Shown: positions 42,926-53,239 of the stretch, piece after piece
Layout of the letters: each line of letters begins with the position of its first letter
Numbering within the stretch: the stretch's first letter is position 1
Origin: Ixodes scapularis
Taxonomy: Eukaryota; Arthropoda; Arachnida; Ixodida; Ixodidae
NCBI RefSeq assembly: GCF_016920785.2
Contig: NW_024609836.1
Coordinates: 13,112,018-13,176,017 of the forward strand
Direction of reading: 5' to 3'
DNA length: 64,000 bases
Translations under genes and position numbers: made by a program
Notes under the pieces: generated by a model
What the model saw: the letters and a program-made list of their open reading frames with translations, nothing else
Told to the model about the DNA's origin: nothing
The model's database searches: none

Positions 42926-43400
42926 GAAAACACAGGTTGCAATGCTTTCTTTAAAGTCAAATTGAGCATGGACTAATAAACACCGTATGAATTCCTTGTC
43001 ATTATCAAGGATATATCACAGACATTATTTCACACTTCACTTAATTCAGCACAGTGCCATTTCGTTTGCGTTTTGTCACACATTTGAAAACACAGGCTGC
43101 AATGCTTTCTTTAAAGTGAAATTGAGCATGAACTAGTAAACACCGTATAAATTTTTTGTCATTATCAAGGATATATCACAGACATTAATTCATACTTCAC
43201 TTAATTCAGCACAGTGCCATTTCGTTTGTGTTTTGTCACACATTTGAAAACACAGTTTGCAATGCTTTCTTTAAAGTGAAACTGAGCGTGCACTAGTAAA
43301 CACCGTATAAATTCTTTGTCATTATCAATGATATATCACATACATTATTTCACACTTCACTTAATTCAGCACACTATCATTTCATTTGTGTTTTGTCAGA
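42926..43400. repeat. 160-bp tandem repeat, three copies
   Basis: The unit starts GAAAACACAGGTTGCAATGC at about 42928 and recurs at 43088 and 43248, each with a GATATATCACAGACATTA core and TTTCGTTTGCGTTTTGTCAC end. It lies between the two convergent Harbinger genes. Confidence 0.9.
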
Positions 43401-43495
43401 CATGGAAGCATCACAAATTCCATAGCTAAGGCATGTTGAGTTCAACAATGATATAAGAAAACAAACAAACAAACAAAACAAAAAACACTGGGAAA

Positions 43496-43586
43496 CAGAC
43501 GAAGGGAAACAGGACAAGACGCACTCTCAATTGGATTTAAATTCAATTCAGTTGAGAGTGCGCCTTGTCCTGTTTCCCTTCGTCTG
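43496..43586. repeat. Hairpin with 35-bp arms and 21-base loop
   Basis: CAGACGAAGGGAAACAGGAC and the following 15 bases (43496-43530) are the inverse of 43552-43586 with a single mismatch. The loop is AT-rich. Bases 43590-44185 show nothing else of note. Confidence 0.85.
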
Positions 43587-44190
43587 CGCCCCTGTGTTCT
43601 TTTCAGCGCTTTTTGTTTGCCATGAACCAACCGGCCCAAATCTCTACTTTATTGCGATATAAGGAAAATGGCAAACCCAGAGGCTAGTTTCAGGCGGAAG
43701 AAAACTACAAGTCAAATATTCCCATGACACAAGCCACTTGACACCGTTGGTGAAAAAGCACACACTACATATTGCTGTCCTACAAACATGAGGAAAGGCT
43801 AGTTTTAGCGTATATCTGTCATGCCTGTTGCCAAGAGCATATTACTAACTTGCTTCACTGGTTATAGTGACTCCTATAAACAAATGCAGAAGGCACAGTT
43901 CTTTGTAAACAAAATATGAACTGAAAAGCATGAACGGACCCTCCCATAACGTCAACATTGTTGTAAAGATGTTTAGACAGCAGAACATCAGCCTTCCTTT
44001 AAGCAGTGGCTCACTCATAGTATTATTCACTGTATGACGAGCCCAGTGTGCGTAGGAACTTGTGTATTAACACGCACCACATACGAGTGGATCAAAAGAA
44101 CACATTTCTCGTCCCTGCCTGGAGAACAAAACAGAGACAAAAAAAATGAATACCGACTTGGCACATAAAATAATCGTCCATTAAACTAAA

Positions 44191-46168
44191 TTATACGTGG
44201 CTGGACACGGCGGTGCTGGACTCGGCCGTGCTGAGCTCGGCGGTACTGGGCTCGGCGGTGCTGGGCTCGGCGGTGCTGGGCTCGGCGGTGCTCGGCTCGG
44301 CGGTGCTGGGCTCGGCGGGGAGGGGCTCGGCGGTGCGGGGCTCGGCGGAGCGGGGCTGGATTAAGCTGGGCTGGAGGGGTGGCTGGGCAGGGCTCGGCAG
44401 GTTTTGGTTTCGCTGGGCTCGGCTTCTCTCGGCAGTCAGCAGCAGAACGACCTCGACGAGCACGCGGGTCGTGTTTTGGAGTTCCAGGGCCACCGCCTGC
44501 GTGGCGCGAGCTTGCTCCTGGTTCGCCTGCGCAACAGCCTCCATGCGGTGGCTGAGGGTCTCGATGGAACGCAGGAACTGGAAAGAAGGGGCATTTAATG
44601 CGCAGCAACAACATATTTCTAGACACCCAGAGGGCGTGAAAACCTTGCATATGTCACAGTTCGGTTTGCATTATGCTTTTGTGGATCTCCATTGCCCTCG
44701 GCTGCAGTCCCACTTTCACAGTGGCATCTTTGTTAAACTCGTACCTATTTAGTCATGTTACGGAGTCCCATGTTTGAGCCAATACCTGGCCTTGGAACTT
44801 CACGTCCCGCGCGTCCCTCGTTTCGTTCTGCTGCAGCTGGAGAGTCTGGTTGGCGACAGCCTGCATGGCAGCCTCGTCGTGCCGCTCCTGCCTCGACATT
44901 CGGGGGGTGGCACGAGGCGCCGTGGGCCGCACCGGGGCCTTGCAGGTGGCCCCACATCTGCCAGGAAACAAAGAATGCTTCTGTCATATCACACAATCCT
45001 AGTTGTCTTCATAAGAGATCTCACCCCGTGAGGTGGAGGGCACCGGCTCGGCTGCCTGCTGCTTGTGACCTGCCTGGGTACCTGCGGGTCTCCCCTAGAA
45101 GGGAATTTAAAGTTCTAGTCAGCACACAGGACTTGTCTGTATTTTCTAGATATTGAGAGTGGGTTTGTTGAGGCTGCATTCCACTCAGGGGAAACAAAAT
45201 TAGACTGTTCCAGAGGTAGTGCCATTCATATCAAGGATTGACTCCCCAAATATGTCTAGTGGCAGTTTGAAAGGTCGCACTTCCCCTGTTTTTGTGAAAA
45301 TGTACCTTTGTGATACAGAAATTGAATCTTACTACAGCGTGCACACAGTACAACTGAGGGTTGCAACAACCACAAAAGCAAGAGGAAAAAGAACTACACA
45401 AAAACTACACTTGCTTTGGCCTTAGAAACTCCAGTATTACTGCAATAAATATAGTGTTTTTTGTCGTAAGTGCTTTTGTTTTAGACTATGCCTTTACGTG
45501 GATGAATTAATCCGCCCTCCGATTCGCTGAAATATAAAAAGTGCCGGCACCTTTAATGCATATATTCATATTCATATTTATCACATTTCACTGCAGTATA
45601 CATCTTAGCTAACTGATAATAAAACTCTGCACGGATATTCTCCTCCCTATTGGGATTAAGCAGCTACATGTGCAATAGTATGTTATGTTCAAGTGTGCAC
45701 TCACCTCGGCCTCGTCCTCAAAAGCTGGGACGGAAAACCCAGGAGCGCCCAGGGCCGAGTCCTCGCCCACCAGCGTCAAAATACGTGTGTATGGCGACGC
45801 CAGTGAGCGCACCCGGCTGCCTCTTCCCCCTGTTTGCCTGCGAGTAAAGGAAGTAATTCAATAGCTTGGTTCCCACTATGAGTAGACGACGCAAATTACC
45901 TCGCCTGTTTCGCCAGCTCGGCTGCCCGCGCCCGTGCCTTTGACACCCGCACGGCCCAGTAGCGTTTCCAATCTTCCGGCTCCTTCCTCGGAGGCCCGAG
46001 GAAGTTGAGCCGGGAAGTTAGCTCGGTCCAGAAACAAACTTTGTCGTCTCTGGACAGGGCCGGGCTAAGCTCAGTTGCACCGCGTACCAGAGGGGGGTTC
46101 TCGAACATAGATGTATCCAGTTCCTTCCTCTGGGCCGCAGTCACGCCTTGCCTGCTCCCGTCGTCCAT
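44191..46168 (-). CDS. Harbinger accessory Myb/SANT-like DNA-binding protein, five exons
   Basis: Exon 1 (46168-45900) starts MDDGSRQGVTAAQRKELDTS and includes FWTELTSRLNFLGPPRKEPE followed by WKRYWAVRVSKARARAAEL, the Trp-spaced Myb/SANT-like helix pattern of PIF/Harbinger second proteins. Exon 2 (45837-45705), exon 3 (45094-45025), exon 4 (44957-44786, RMSRQERHDEAAMQAVANQT) and exon 5 (44577-44191, FLRSIETLSHRMEAVAQANQ) build a coiled coil, and a Pro/Ala/Glu/Ser/Thr repeat tail follows. Donors AG|GTAATT, GAG|GTGAGT, GGG|GTGAGA and CAG|GTATTG fit. Exons 3 and 4 join one base out of phase, so either a base was lost or that junction differs slightly. In this superfamily the protein helps import the transposase and bind DNA. 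Confidence 0.75.
44212..44336 (-). repeat. 15-bp coding tandem repeat (PSTAE pentapeptides)
   Basis: Near-perfect repeats of GGTGCTGGGCTCGGC on the plus strand encode repeated EPSTA on the minus strand at the end of the Myb-like protein. Because the unit is 15 bases the frame is kept whatever the copy number. Confidence 0.85.
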
Positions 46169-46863
46169 GTCGTTTGAACCATAGTCACCGACAATTTAAG
46201 AAACGCAGGGTACTGCAAAACTGGAACTTTTTATTATCGCTCCGCAGCCAATGAGATAGCCGCACTAGCCGATGAGAACGCCGAGGAACCAATCAGGACG
46301 CAAGAAGAGTGAGCATGACAGGCCCCATCCTCCCGTTTCTTGAGCCGTCATCAGCGACAGTGATTTTAACTAGGCGCTCATCCGCGTCCCGCATGTTGTT
46401 CTATATCCTTTTATGCGAGTTTACTCCATCTAATATTTTCTGGAACCACTACAAAATCAGTTGTTCATTTCAATAAAACACGTGTATTTTTTTTTAGTTT
46501 GACAAGTTTCTTTAAAATAGCGCCGATGTGAAGGTCGCCGCCGCGAGGGATTGGCTGCCATCGCTTCACTAAAAGCAGAAAATGCTCCTCCGGTTGCCAG
46601 AGGAACGGACGCTTGCGTAGGGACTAGGTTCCAGGTAGGTACCGCCGGGAAAGCGTAGGTACGGCAGGGGGACAGCGTAGCTACTTCCGCTCTTCGGCAG
46701 CTGGCTCTTGACGCCTCTCAAGTGAGTGACAGATAACAATCTTGAAATGTCGTCAAGGCGTCAAAGAGGGCGGTTTCGCGGTGCGCGCCCTTGCTTGGTT
46801 ACGCGCTTCCTGCCGCTATGTCACCTGTGCTTCCAGTTTCTCGAAAATCCAACATAGGTCCCC

Positions 46864-47370
46864 CGGTATTGGAAATCTGTTGCACCTTGTATGAACGAGG
46901 CATTGAACTTATTGCACAAGGACTCCACATCGGAGTCTCCAAAAGCTTTTAACACCGTTTGATCAGAATTTTTTTTTTTTTGCCTTTACCCCCTATTAAT
47001 TCGTGAACAACATCCCAAGTTTTTTTTGGGGTTACTCTGATGAGTCTGCAAACGGGCAACGTACAGTCTTTTCTTTGCTAATCTTATTTTTGCAGTTACC
47101 CTATCACGGAGACTTCTAAATTCTTCTTTCAATGCGATATTTCCAGGGTTGGTTTTACATCTGTGCCACAGTTTGTCCTTTTCATTGCACAGCTCCATTA
47201 TTTCTGAAGTGATCCATACTATCTCACATTTTCTTTGTTTGAGCTTAATTTTCCTTTCACATGTACTGTAAATATTCACAAACCATTCGGTCATTCTTTG
47301 GTAGGCTGCAATATGATTTAAAGTGAGTAAACTATCCCAGTCGTATTCATTAATTAATTTATCTATGATA
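46864..47370 (-). pseudogene. LINE-D, part upstream of the reverse transcriptase
   Basis: The frame reads LINEYDWDSLLTL, AAYQRMTEWFVNIYSTCERK, IVWITSEIMELCNEKDKLWH, FRSLRDRVTAKIRLAKKRLY and, after an A11 run with a slip, TVLKAFGDSDVESLCNKFN and FIQGATDFQY at the Harbinger border. The pattern W-x-T-E-x7-KD-x-L and K(K/R)-x-Y is usual between endonuclease and reverse transcriptase in CR1/L2/Jockey LINEs. Continuation beyond the PLE at 47371 may exist at 49976-50120 but is not certain. Confidence 0.75.
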
Positions 47371-47640
47371 ATGCTTCACAGCGCACAAGATCAGACACAC
47401 TTAAAAAGGAAAATCACGCATACACCGGAAGAACACTCACGCAGCGCTGACTGACAACTCAAATGTATTATGCCTCATCTTCATCTTCACTCACTCCGAT
47501 GCAAATGGCAGTGAAACAAAAAACAAGGATCATATGAAAAAGAGAAAAGGCAAGAACAGAAAAAGGATTAAAAACAAAATTTAGAAGGAAGAAAAATATA
47601 GAAGGAAAAAAGTAATGAATTCCCTGTACAGCGGACGTTG

Positions 47641-48885
47641 CTACTGTGCTTTTTCTATATAGTTCAACTCTTTTTCCGTTAAGGCTAGCGAAGGAGTGCT
47701 AACACATATCCTATCTAGCCTTACAATGTTAGCGGTTTCTACTATTTCCCGCGTCGTTTTCTCCCTGCTCTGTCCCAGTATGGTGCATTTGTCTAGGAGG
47801 GGAGAACATCCACACGCTCTGCAGTGGAGGCCTAAATGACCCGAGTTGGCATTTATGGCATTGTTGTGGTGCTCGCGAAGTCGGTCATTTAGACAGCGAC
47901 CCGTCTGTCCGATGTAACACTTGCCACATGTGAGGGGGAAGGAATAGATGACTCCCTCATTGCAGGACACGAACTTGTTCAGGTGGTTTTTGATACATCC
48001 AACTGGTCGACTAGATGTCCCATTGACCTTCTTGCACAAGCTAGAAAGTCTATTTGGCGCGGAGAAGACAACGTCTACGTTGACTCTATTGGCCATTTTC
48101 TTGAGCTTGTGGGATAAGTTGTGGATGTAGGGAACTATGACAGGCCTTGTGGTGCGGTCTCTGGTTCTGCGTGTTATAGCTCCTTCCTGCTTAACCTCCC
48201 TGAGTAGGACTTCGGCAACGGAAGTTAATAAAGACGGGGGGTAGCCCGCTAAAACCAACCGAGAAATTTGCATGTTGAAACTCGTAGGGACTGTGTGTTT
48301 GCAAGATTTTTCCAGAGAGTTTTTTAGGCATAGTTTTACAATGCCTCTTTTTACAAGCTTAGAGTGGGCGGAGCTATGGTTGAGGAGAGGCTTCTTTGCT
48401 CGAGGTTCGTACGACCAGCAGGTGTGATTGCTTTCAAGAAAGAGTCGTAGGTCCAAGAATTTTATAGATCGCTCAACCGGAAGCTCATGGGTGAGTTTTA
48501 ACGGGTGAAGGCAGTCCTTGAAGGTGGACAGAACACTGGCCACTAAGTCGGGGAAGGTTCCATTGTTACTGTCAAGTAAAATCAGGTAGTCATCCACGTA
48601 CCGAAACACACGCACTACTTTGGACTGGTCAAGGTTATGCTGCAATAATCTGTTATGAAATGCCAGATAAAGGTCACTGAGTACGGGAGCTATACAAGAA
48701 CCAATACATACTCCCGTTTTCTGCAGGTATGTTAAGCCTTCCCAGGTGGCAAAAGTAGAATTCAGGTAGGTGGTTATTAAATCTAGGAAACCCTTGACTG
48801 AGACGCCTGACGCGTTTTGAAAGGCTATGACACCAAAGGAGTCAACACTTTCTTCTATGCACCTAAGAAGACCTAAGAAGCAATC
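47641..48885 (-). CDS. PLE 3 reverse transcriptase (partial) and GIY-YIG endonuclease
   Basis: The open frame of about 410 codons is uninterrupted. It contains IEESVDSFGVIAF, LQKTGVCIGSCIAPVLSDLY, catalytic RYVDDYLILLD, IKFLDLRLFLESN, then the GIY-YIG part GVIYSFPLTCGKCYIGQTGR, LNDRLREHHNNA and a CHRACGCSPLL Cys motif, and ends YIEKAQ at TAG 47641. The first third of the polymerase is missing; coding begins at the fold, so there is no genuine start. Lack of lesions indicates a recent insertion. Confidence 0.85.
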   Translation of the reverse strand, partial: DCFLGLLRCIEESVDSFGVIAFQNASGVSVKGFLDLITTYLNSTFATWEGLTYLQKTGVCIGSCIAPVLSDLYLAFHNRLLQHNLDQSKVVRVFRYVDDYLILLDSNNGTFPDLVASVLSTFKDCLHPLKLTHELPVERSIKFLDLRLFLESNHTCWSYEPRAKKPLLNHSSAHSKLVKRGIVKLCLKNSLEKSCKHTVPTSFNMQISRLVLAGYPPSLLTSVAEVLLREVKQEGAITRRTRDRTTRPVIVPYIHNLSHKLKKMANRVNVDVVFSAPNRLSSLCKKVNGTSSRPVGCIKNHLNKFVSCNEGVIYSFPLTCGKCYIGQTGRCLNDRLREHHNNAINANSGHLGLHCRACGCSPLLDKCTILGQSREKTTREIVETANIVRLDRICVSTPSLALTEKELNYIEKAQ

Positions 48886-48926
48886 ACACCAGGTGTGATT
48901 GCTTTGAAAGCAATCACACCTGGTGG

Positions 48927-49700
48927 TCGTACGAACCTCGAGCAAAGAAGCCTCTCCTCAACCATAGCTCCGCCCACTCTAAGCTTGTAAAAAGAGGCAT
49001 TGTAAAACTATGCCTAAAAAACTCTCTGGAAAAATCTTGCAAACAAACAGTCCCTACGAGTTTCAACATGCAAATTTCTCGGTTGGTTTTAGCGGGCTAC
49101 CCCCCGTCTTTATTAACTTCCGTTGCCGAAGTCCTACTCAGGGAGGTTAAGCAGGAAGGAGCTATAACACGCAGAACCAGAGACCGCACCACAAGGCCTG
49201 TCATAGTTCCCTACATCCACAACTTATCCCACAAGCTCAAGAAAATGACCAATAGAGTCAACGTAGACGTTGTCTTCTCCGCGCCAAATAGACTTTCTAG
49301 CTTGTGCAAGAAGGTCAATGGGACATCTAGTCGACCAGTTGGATGTATCAAAAACCACCTGAACAAGTTCGTGTCCTGCAATGAGGGAGTCATCTATTCC
49401 TTCCCCCTCACATGTGGCAAGTGTTACATCGGACAGACGGGTCGCTGTCTAAATGACCGACTTCGCGAGCACCACAACAATGCCATAAATGCCAACTCGG
49501 GTCATTTAGGCCTCCACTGCAGAGCGTGTGGATGTTCTCCCCTCCTAGACAAATGCACCATACTGGGACAGAGCAGGGACAAAACGACGCGGGAAATAGT
49601 AGAAACCGCTAACATTGTAAGGCTAGATAGGATATGTGTTAGCACTCCTTCGCTAGCCTTAACGGAAAAAGAGTTGAACTATATAGAAAAAGCACAGTAG
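48927..49700 (+). CDS. PLE 3 inverted copy: GIY-YIG and linker
   Basis: This plus-strand duplicate of the last about 255 codons of the minus-strand frame is also without stops from VVRTNLEQRSLSS-like linker sequence to YIEKAQ. It contains the same IYSFPLTCGKCYIGQTGR motif. It lacks the polymerase active site, so it is a by-product of the insertion and not a separate gene. Confidence 0.75.
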   Translation, partial: SYEPRAKKPLLNHSSAHSKLVKRGIVKLCLKNSLEKSCKQTVPTSFNMQISRLVLAGYPPSLLTSVAEVLLREVKQEGAITRRTRDRTTRPVIVPYIHNLSHKLKKMTNRVNVDVVFSAPNRLSSLCKKVNGTSSRPVGCIKNHLNKFVSCNEGVIYSFPLTCGKCYIGQTGRCLNDRLREHHNNAINANSGHLGLHCRACGCSPLLDKCTILGQSRDKTTREIVETANIVRLDRICVSTPSLALTEKELNYIEKAQ

Positions 49701-49975
49701 CAACGTCCGCTGTACAGGGAATTCATTACTTTTTTCCTTCTATATTTTTCTTCCTTCTATATTTTGTTTTTAATCCTTTTTCTGTTCTTGCCTTTTCTCT
49801 TTTTCATATGATCCTTGTTTTTTGTTTCACTGCCATTTGCATCGGAGTGAGTGAAGATGAAGATGAGGCATAATACATTTGAGTTGTCAGTCAGCGCTGC
49901 GTGAGTGTTCTTCCTGTGTAAGCGTGATTTTCCTTTTTAAGTGTGTCTGATCTTGTGCGCTGTGAAGCATTATCA

Positions 49976-52564
49976 TGAATTTCCGACTCGCCCAAGCTGA
50001 AGTTCTGACTAATTTATCTACTTTTTTGTTATCCATAACCAGCTTACAGAGACTGTCAGGCTTGCTGTTTTGGACGTCCCCATACACAACAAAGGACTTA
50101 AGCTGGATAAGTTGTTTCATTATTGTGGAAATGACTGTCTAAACTGAATAGACAAAAAAAACTTATAAATACATATTCTTCAGCTGTGTGACTGTATTAA
50201 TCTGTGTCTGTGTGCGGTTTTCGGTCCTTTGTGCTCACCTGGCCACTTCAAAAAGTATTGAAAAACGCCCCGATAATACTGCCAGCTACCAGTACGCATC
50301 TATTAAGCATTTCCACCAGGTTTTTTTCTACTCTGTTGTCCCGAATTGTACCGAATTCATTTTGAGTGTTCCCACACATCACATATTGACGCGATTGTCC
50401 CGATGTTTTATTAAGCGGTTTGTTGTTTAACTTACACGTCTCTACACCATGTGCGTTTCATCCTTCGTAAATATCTTTGCATCAACAAGCAGCAAGCGAG
50501 GCGTTCTTTCGCCAACGCATGTTCTGACTAATACAAGAACTTGCCTTCATATAACGCGCGTCCCTGTGGAACATGGGGCATATGGAAGGGCCCCGTATGA
50601 AAGACTGATTGTCGGACGATTGACCAAGCTTTGTATATAAAAGTTGTGTTCCAGAGTCTCAAATGCAGGTCTGTTAGCCCAAAGCTTGTTACTTCTCAAT
50701 CGGTGAATCGCGTGACCGAGCATGCAGATTCTAGAGATGTACCCAACGGTAAGATTGTTTGTGTCTGACAAAAATAGGGCTCACAAACTGTGGTGACCTG
50801 ACGAGAAACATTTCCAAGAGCGGCGATGTGTGCTACGCACAAAACTGCAGAAAGTTGTCAAAGTTTGTGAATCAATTAATGCTGACAAGTGCTGCTGCAA
50901 AGGTGCTGCAAGGAATTGTAACTAGCGACGCTCTTGTCAATACGCTGTACAGTACCGAGAAGTACGGAGTTAATCCGAACGCGATTGTAAGGCTGGAAAC
51001 GGCAGTGCTTATCCAGAGACACAGCATGCTATCTTGGATTTTGTGGAAGAGAAGTTGGACGGCCCTGCGAAAGACAAACTTTGTAAGTCGCTTGAGATAA
51101 GCTCTGAATCAACTGTTCATACGTTCACCGAGCACTCCAAATGCCCCTTATCATTTGGATACAAAAAGAACATTCACGTTTTTGCCCGTCGTCTCCATAG
51201 AAGTGGAGCAATCGTTATCCGACTTAATGAAAGATACCGCCTAAGAAAACATACGCTTGAGATACACTTGCCAGTTCCTTTCAGAACACGCAACGCAAGT
51301 TTTAATGATAAACAGCAGGTTAAATATTTTAGTGCAAAATTAAAGCACATTGAACCTATTCACAAAAGCAAAAATTCCTGAAAAGTGACCCAATCTGCTG
51401 ACATTTCCGGTCCAGGTTTTGTTCCGATTTCAGTAATATTTTTGTACCTGTATTTCCAGCTGTATTCATTTGCATTAGGAGACACTTGTAGAGTCAGGAC
51501 TTGTACTAACTTATGCTGGGATTATCCTGATATAGGCAAAGGAGGGAATATGAGTCTGCCGAACTATCTGCGAAGTGTGACAGGAAGCCGAAGCCGTTTG
51601 TGTAACGCATCGCTATAGGGAGTATTCACTGGACGCCACATTTGTGGATCCTGTTTGGAGCGCATGCTCAGAACGAGCTCACATCAATAGGCTGCTAAGA
51701 CAGGCAATCTTGATGGTGCGGAATACACGTTGCAAAAGAACTGTGAAAGCTTGCTGTCAGCACGCGCTCAACAGTCGTGCACACAGCTATGGCCACCAGT
51801 GAATATTTTTTATAGACGATTGCGAGCAAGGCCCTTGGTCGCCGCCATATGGCTATGCTCGTGCAGACAAGCCAGTGCAATTTCAAGCTTTCCATGGCTA
51901 TGTTCGCACGCAAGGCACACGTGCTTGCACTCACGGGGCACTAGTCGGGGCGCCATGCTTGCAATAGTCTATACGCCTGAAGCTCTCAATTTCGGACAGT
52001 GCCTCTGACGAGCAAACTCGAATATTCTTAGGTCGCGTTTCGGTTGTGCATCATTCTGCTTTTTCACGTTGCTCGCGGATACTAAACTGGCAGAAAAACA
52101 TTAATGAAGACATATTTTTGAAAGAAAACGACAGTAACAAAAAGCTACAAAAAGTATTCTCATCGTTTCGATAAAACACTGAAAATGTGAGCGGCATTTT
52201 TTTTTTAATTAAGTTTTTTTTTTCAGTTTTTTCACACGCTCTGTTACCGCGCGTATATAGATGCCGGCAGGCTTGTAAACGACCATGGCTCGTGCATGAT
52301 CGAAAGCTGCAGTGCCATTTTATGCTTGATGCAAACATGAATTGCGGCGAGAAGTGTGGGTGTCGCCGCCTGGTGGAATTTTTTCACAACCCAGAGTGGG
52401 GATACATCAACTTCCTCTGCTGGTGAAAACACGTGGAATGCCAAGCTTCTACGCACCGAGAAAATTAAAACATAACCGCGTGGGTAGCGCGTGCACTACC
52501 CATGGTGAGGAAAAACAGACGCGCCCCTAGCGAGCAACTCTCCGCGAATACTCCCTTCACCCCC
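49976..52564. other. No gene assigned; several moderate open frames
   Basis: Two adjoining plus frames (50759-51100 and 51034-51381) read like coding sequence (KFVNQLMLTSAAAKVLQGIV; GYKKNIHVFARRLHRSGAIV) and could belong to one interrupted protein, with a TATATAAAAG box at 50633-50642 upstream. I do not recognise the family. The minus frame 49976-50120 may extend LINE-D. The rest is featureless. Confidence 0.3.
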
Positions 52565-52719
52565 AAAGGCACGTTCACACAGTGGCCTTTGACTACTGCT
52601 TTTGACTGCGTTAAGATTGCTTGCGTCAAGCTGTTGCTATGGCAACCCTTATGATGAGCCAATGGGGGCGCTGTGCTGCACAGCGCAAAGCGGTCGACGC
52701 AAATGTGTGAACAAGCCTT
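52565..52719. mobile_element. Miniature inverted-repeat element (AAGGC..GTTCACAC ends)
   Basis: AAAGGCACGTTCACACAG at the left answers GTGTGAACAAGCCTT at the right, about 155 bases apart. GC-rich interior without coding capacity. Target duplication not clear. It directly precedes the CCAAT-hairpin repeat. Confidence 0.45.
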
Positions 52720-52735
52720 AAGCTGAGAATGCGGT

Positions 52736-52882
52736 GGGAGCTGCGTGCCCGCCGGACCAATGAGCCGCCTCCCTGCCGTCGCCCGACCAGGCTCTGCGCG
52801 TGGCTGTGGACGGGGGCGTGATCACGTGCCAAAAGGGAGACGCACGCCTGGTCCAACGAGGACGCGGCTTCCACCGCAGTCT
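52736..52882. repeat. CCAAT-containing hairpin repeat, copy 2
   Basis: GCGGTGGGAGCTGCGTGCCC with GGACCAATGAG opposes TGGTCCAACGAG with GACGCGGCTTCCACCGC, an inverted repeat of about 30 bases per arm around a GTGATCACGT palindrome. It is the counterpart of 5214-5364 and better preserved. Confidence 0.65.
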
Positions 52883-53124
52883 GAGTTTGCAGAGCCGCAT
52901 ATTGGGGGAGTCTGGCTAGTGGGTGTGGCTGCTGTGGCGACGAAGGTTAGACCCCTATATACTGTAATAAAGGGCTAGCCATTCTCTGAAATGAAGAAGA
53001 GAAATTTCTCCTCGCTCATGTCCTTTCCCTCTCAAACGTTCGCTCTGCCCTCGCTTCAATTGGAGCAGGCGCAACACAAGACGGTTGCCTTCCCATAATT
53101 CCGCGCGCGTTCGTGTAATCACTG

Positions 53125-53153
53125 CTGCGTGATGCACGTTAAAAACCCCAGGT
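53125..53153 (+). repeat. Possible SINE 3' core (TGCACGTTAAA..CCCCAGGT)
   Basis: GATGCACGTTAAAAACCCCAGGT resembles the GTGCACGTTAAAGAACCCCAGGT core that is abundant in many invertebrate genomes as part of a short interspersed element. Only this block is recognisable. Confidence 0.4.
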
Positions 53154-53239
53154 TAGCGGTTGTACTGCACTGGCTAAATTTCTCATCTACAGCTAAGAGA
53201 CCGATTACCCGTTGAGGCGGATCTCCATCAAGGCTGTAT

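Larger units (their letters stand above)
36995..46863. mobile_element. PIF/Harbinger transposon inserted in LINE-D
   Basis: Ends are GGGGACCTATGTTGGA (36995) and its inverse (46863). Left and right of these borders the LINE-D frame is collinear: FIQGATDFQY on one side, GHGSSTVFTTCEERC on the other. Inside are the two genes of an autonomous PIF/Harbinger, transposase (plus) and Myb/SANT-like protein (minus), convergent. The expected 3-bp target duplication is not evident (flanks TACCG and TGGGA on the minus strand), perhaps mutated. About 9.9 kb, enlarged by a 1.9-kb element in an intron. Confidence 0.85.
47371..49975. mobile_element. Penelope-like element 3 with near-identical inverted copy
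   Basis: A minus-strand body (47371 to about 48885) and a plus-strand copy (about 48905-49975) are inverse over more than 1 kb with very few differences (for example KKMANRVN against KKMTNRVN). Outer ends are GATAATGCTTCACAGCGC and its inverse. At the fold (48886-48910) AGCAATCACACC is followed by its own inverse, suggesting a template switch. It interrupts LINE-D. A target duplication is not clear. Confidence 0.85.

Noticed and set aside
44213..44752. Plus-strand open frame of 179 codons
   Set aside because: It is the antisense shadow of the PSTAE repeat and coiled-coil exons, which join properly on the minus strand.
36995..46863. A clean 3-bp TTA/TAA duplication for the Harbinger element
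   Set aside because: The flanks (TACCG and TGGGA on the minus strand) do not match, so I do not claim one although the borders are set by the LINE frame and inverted ends.
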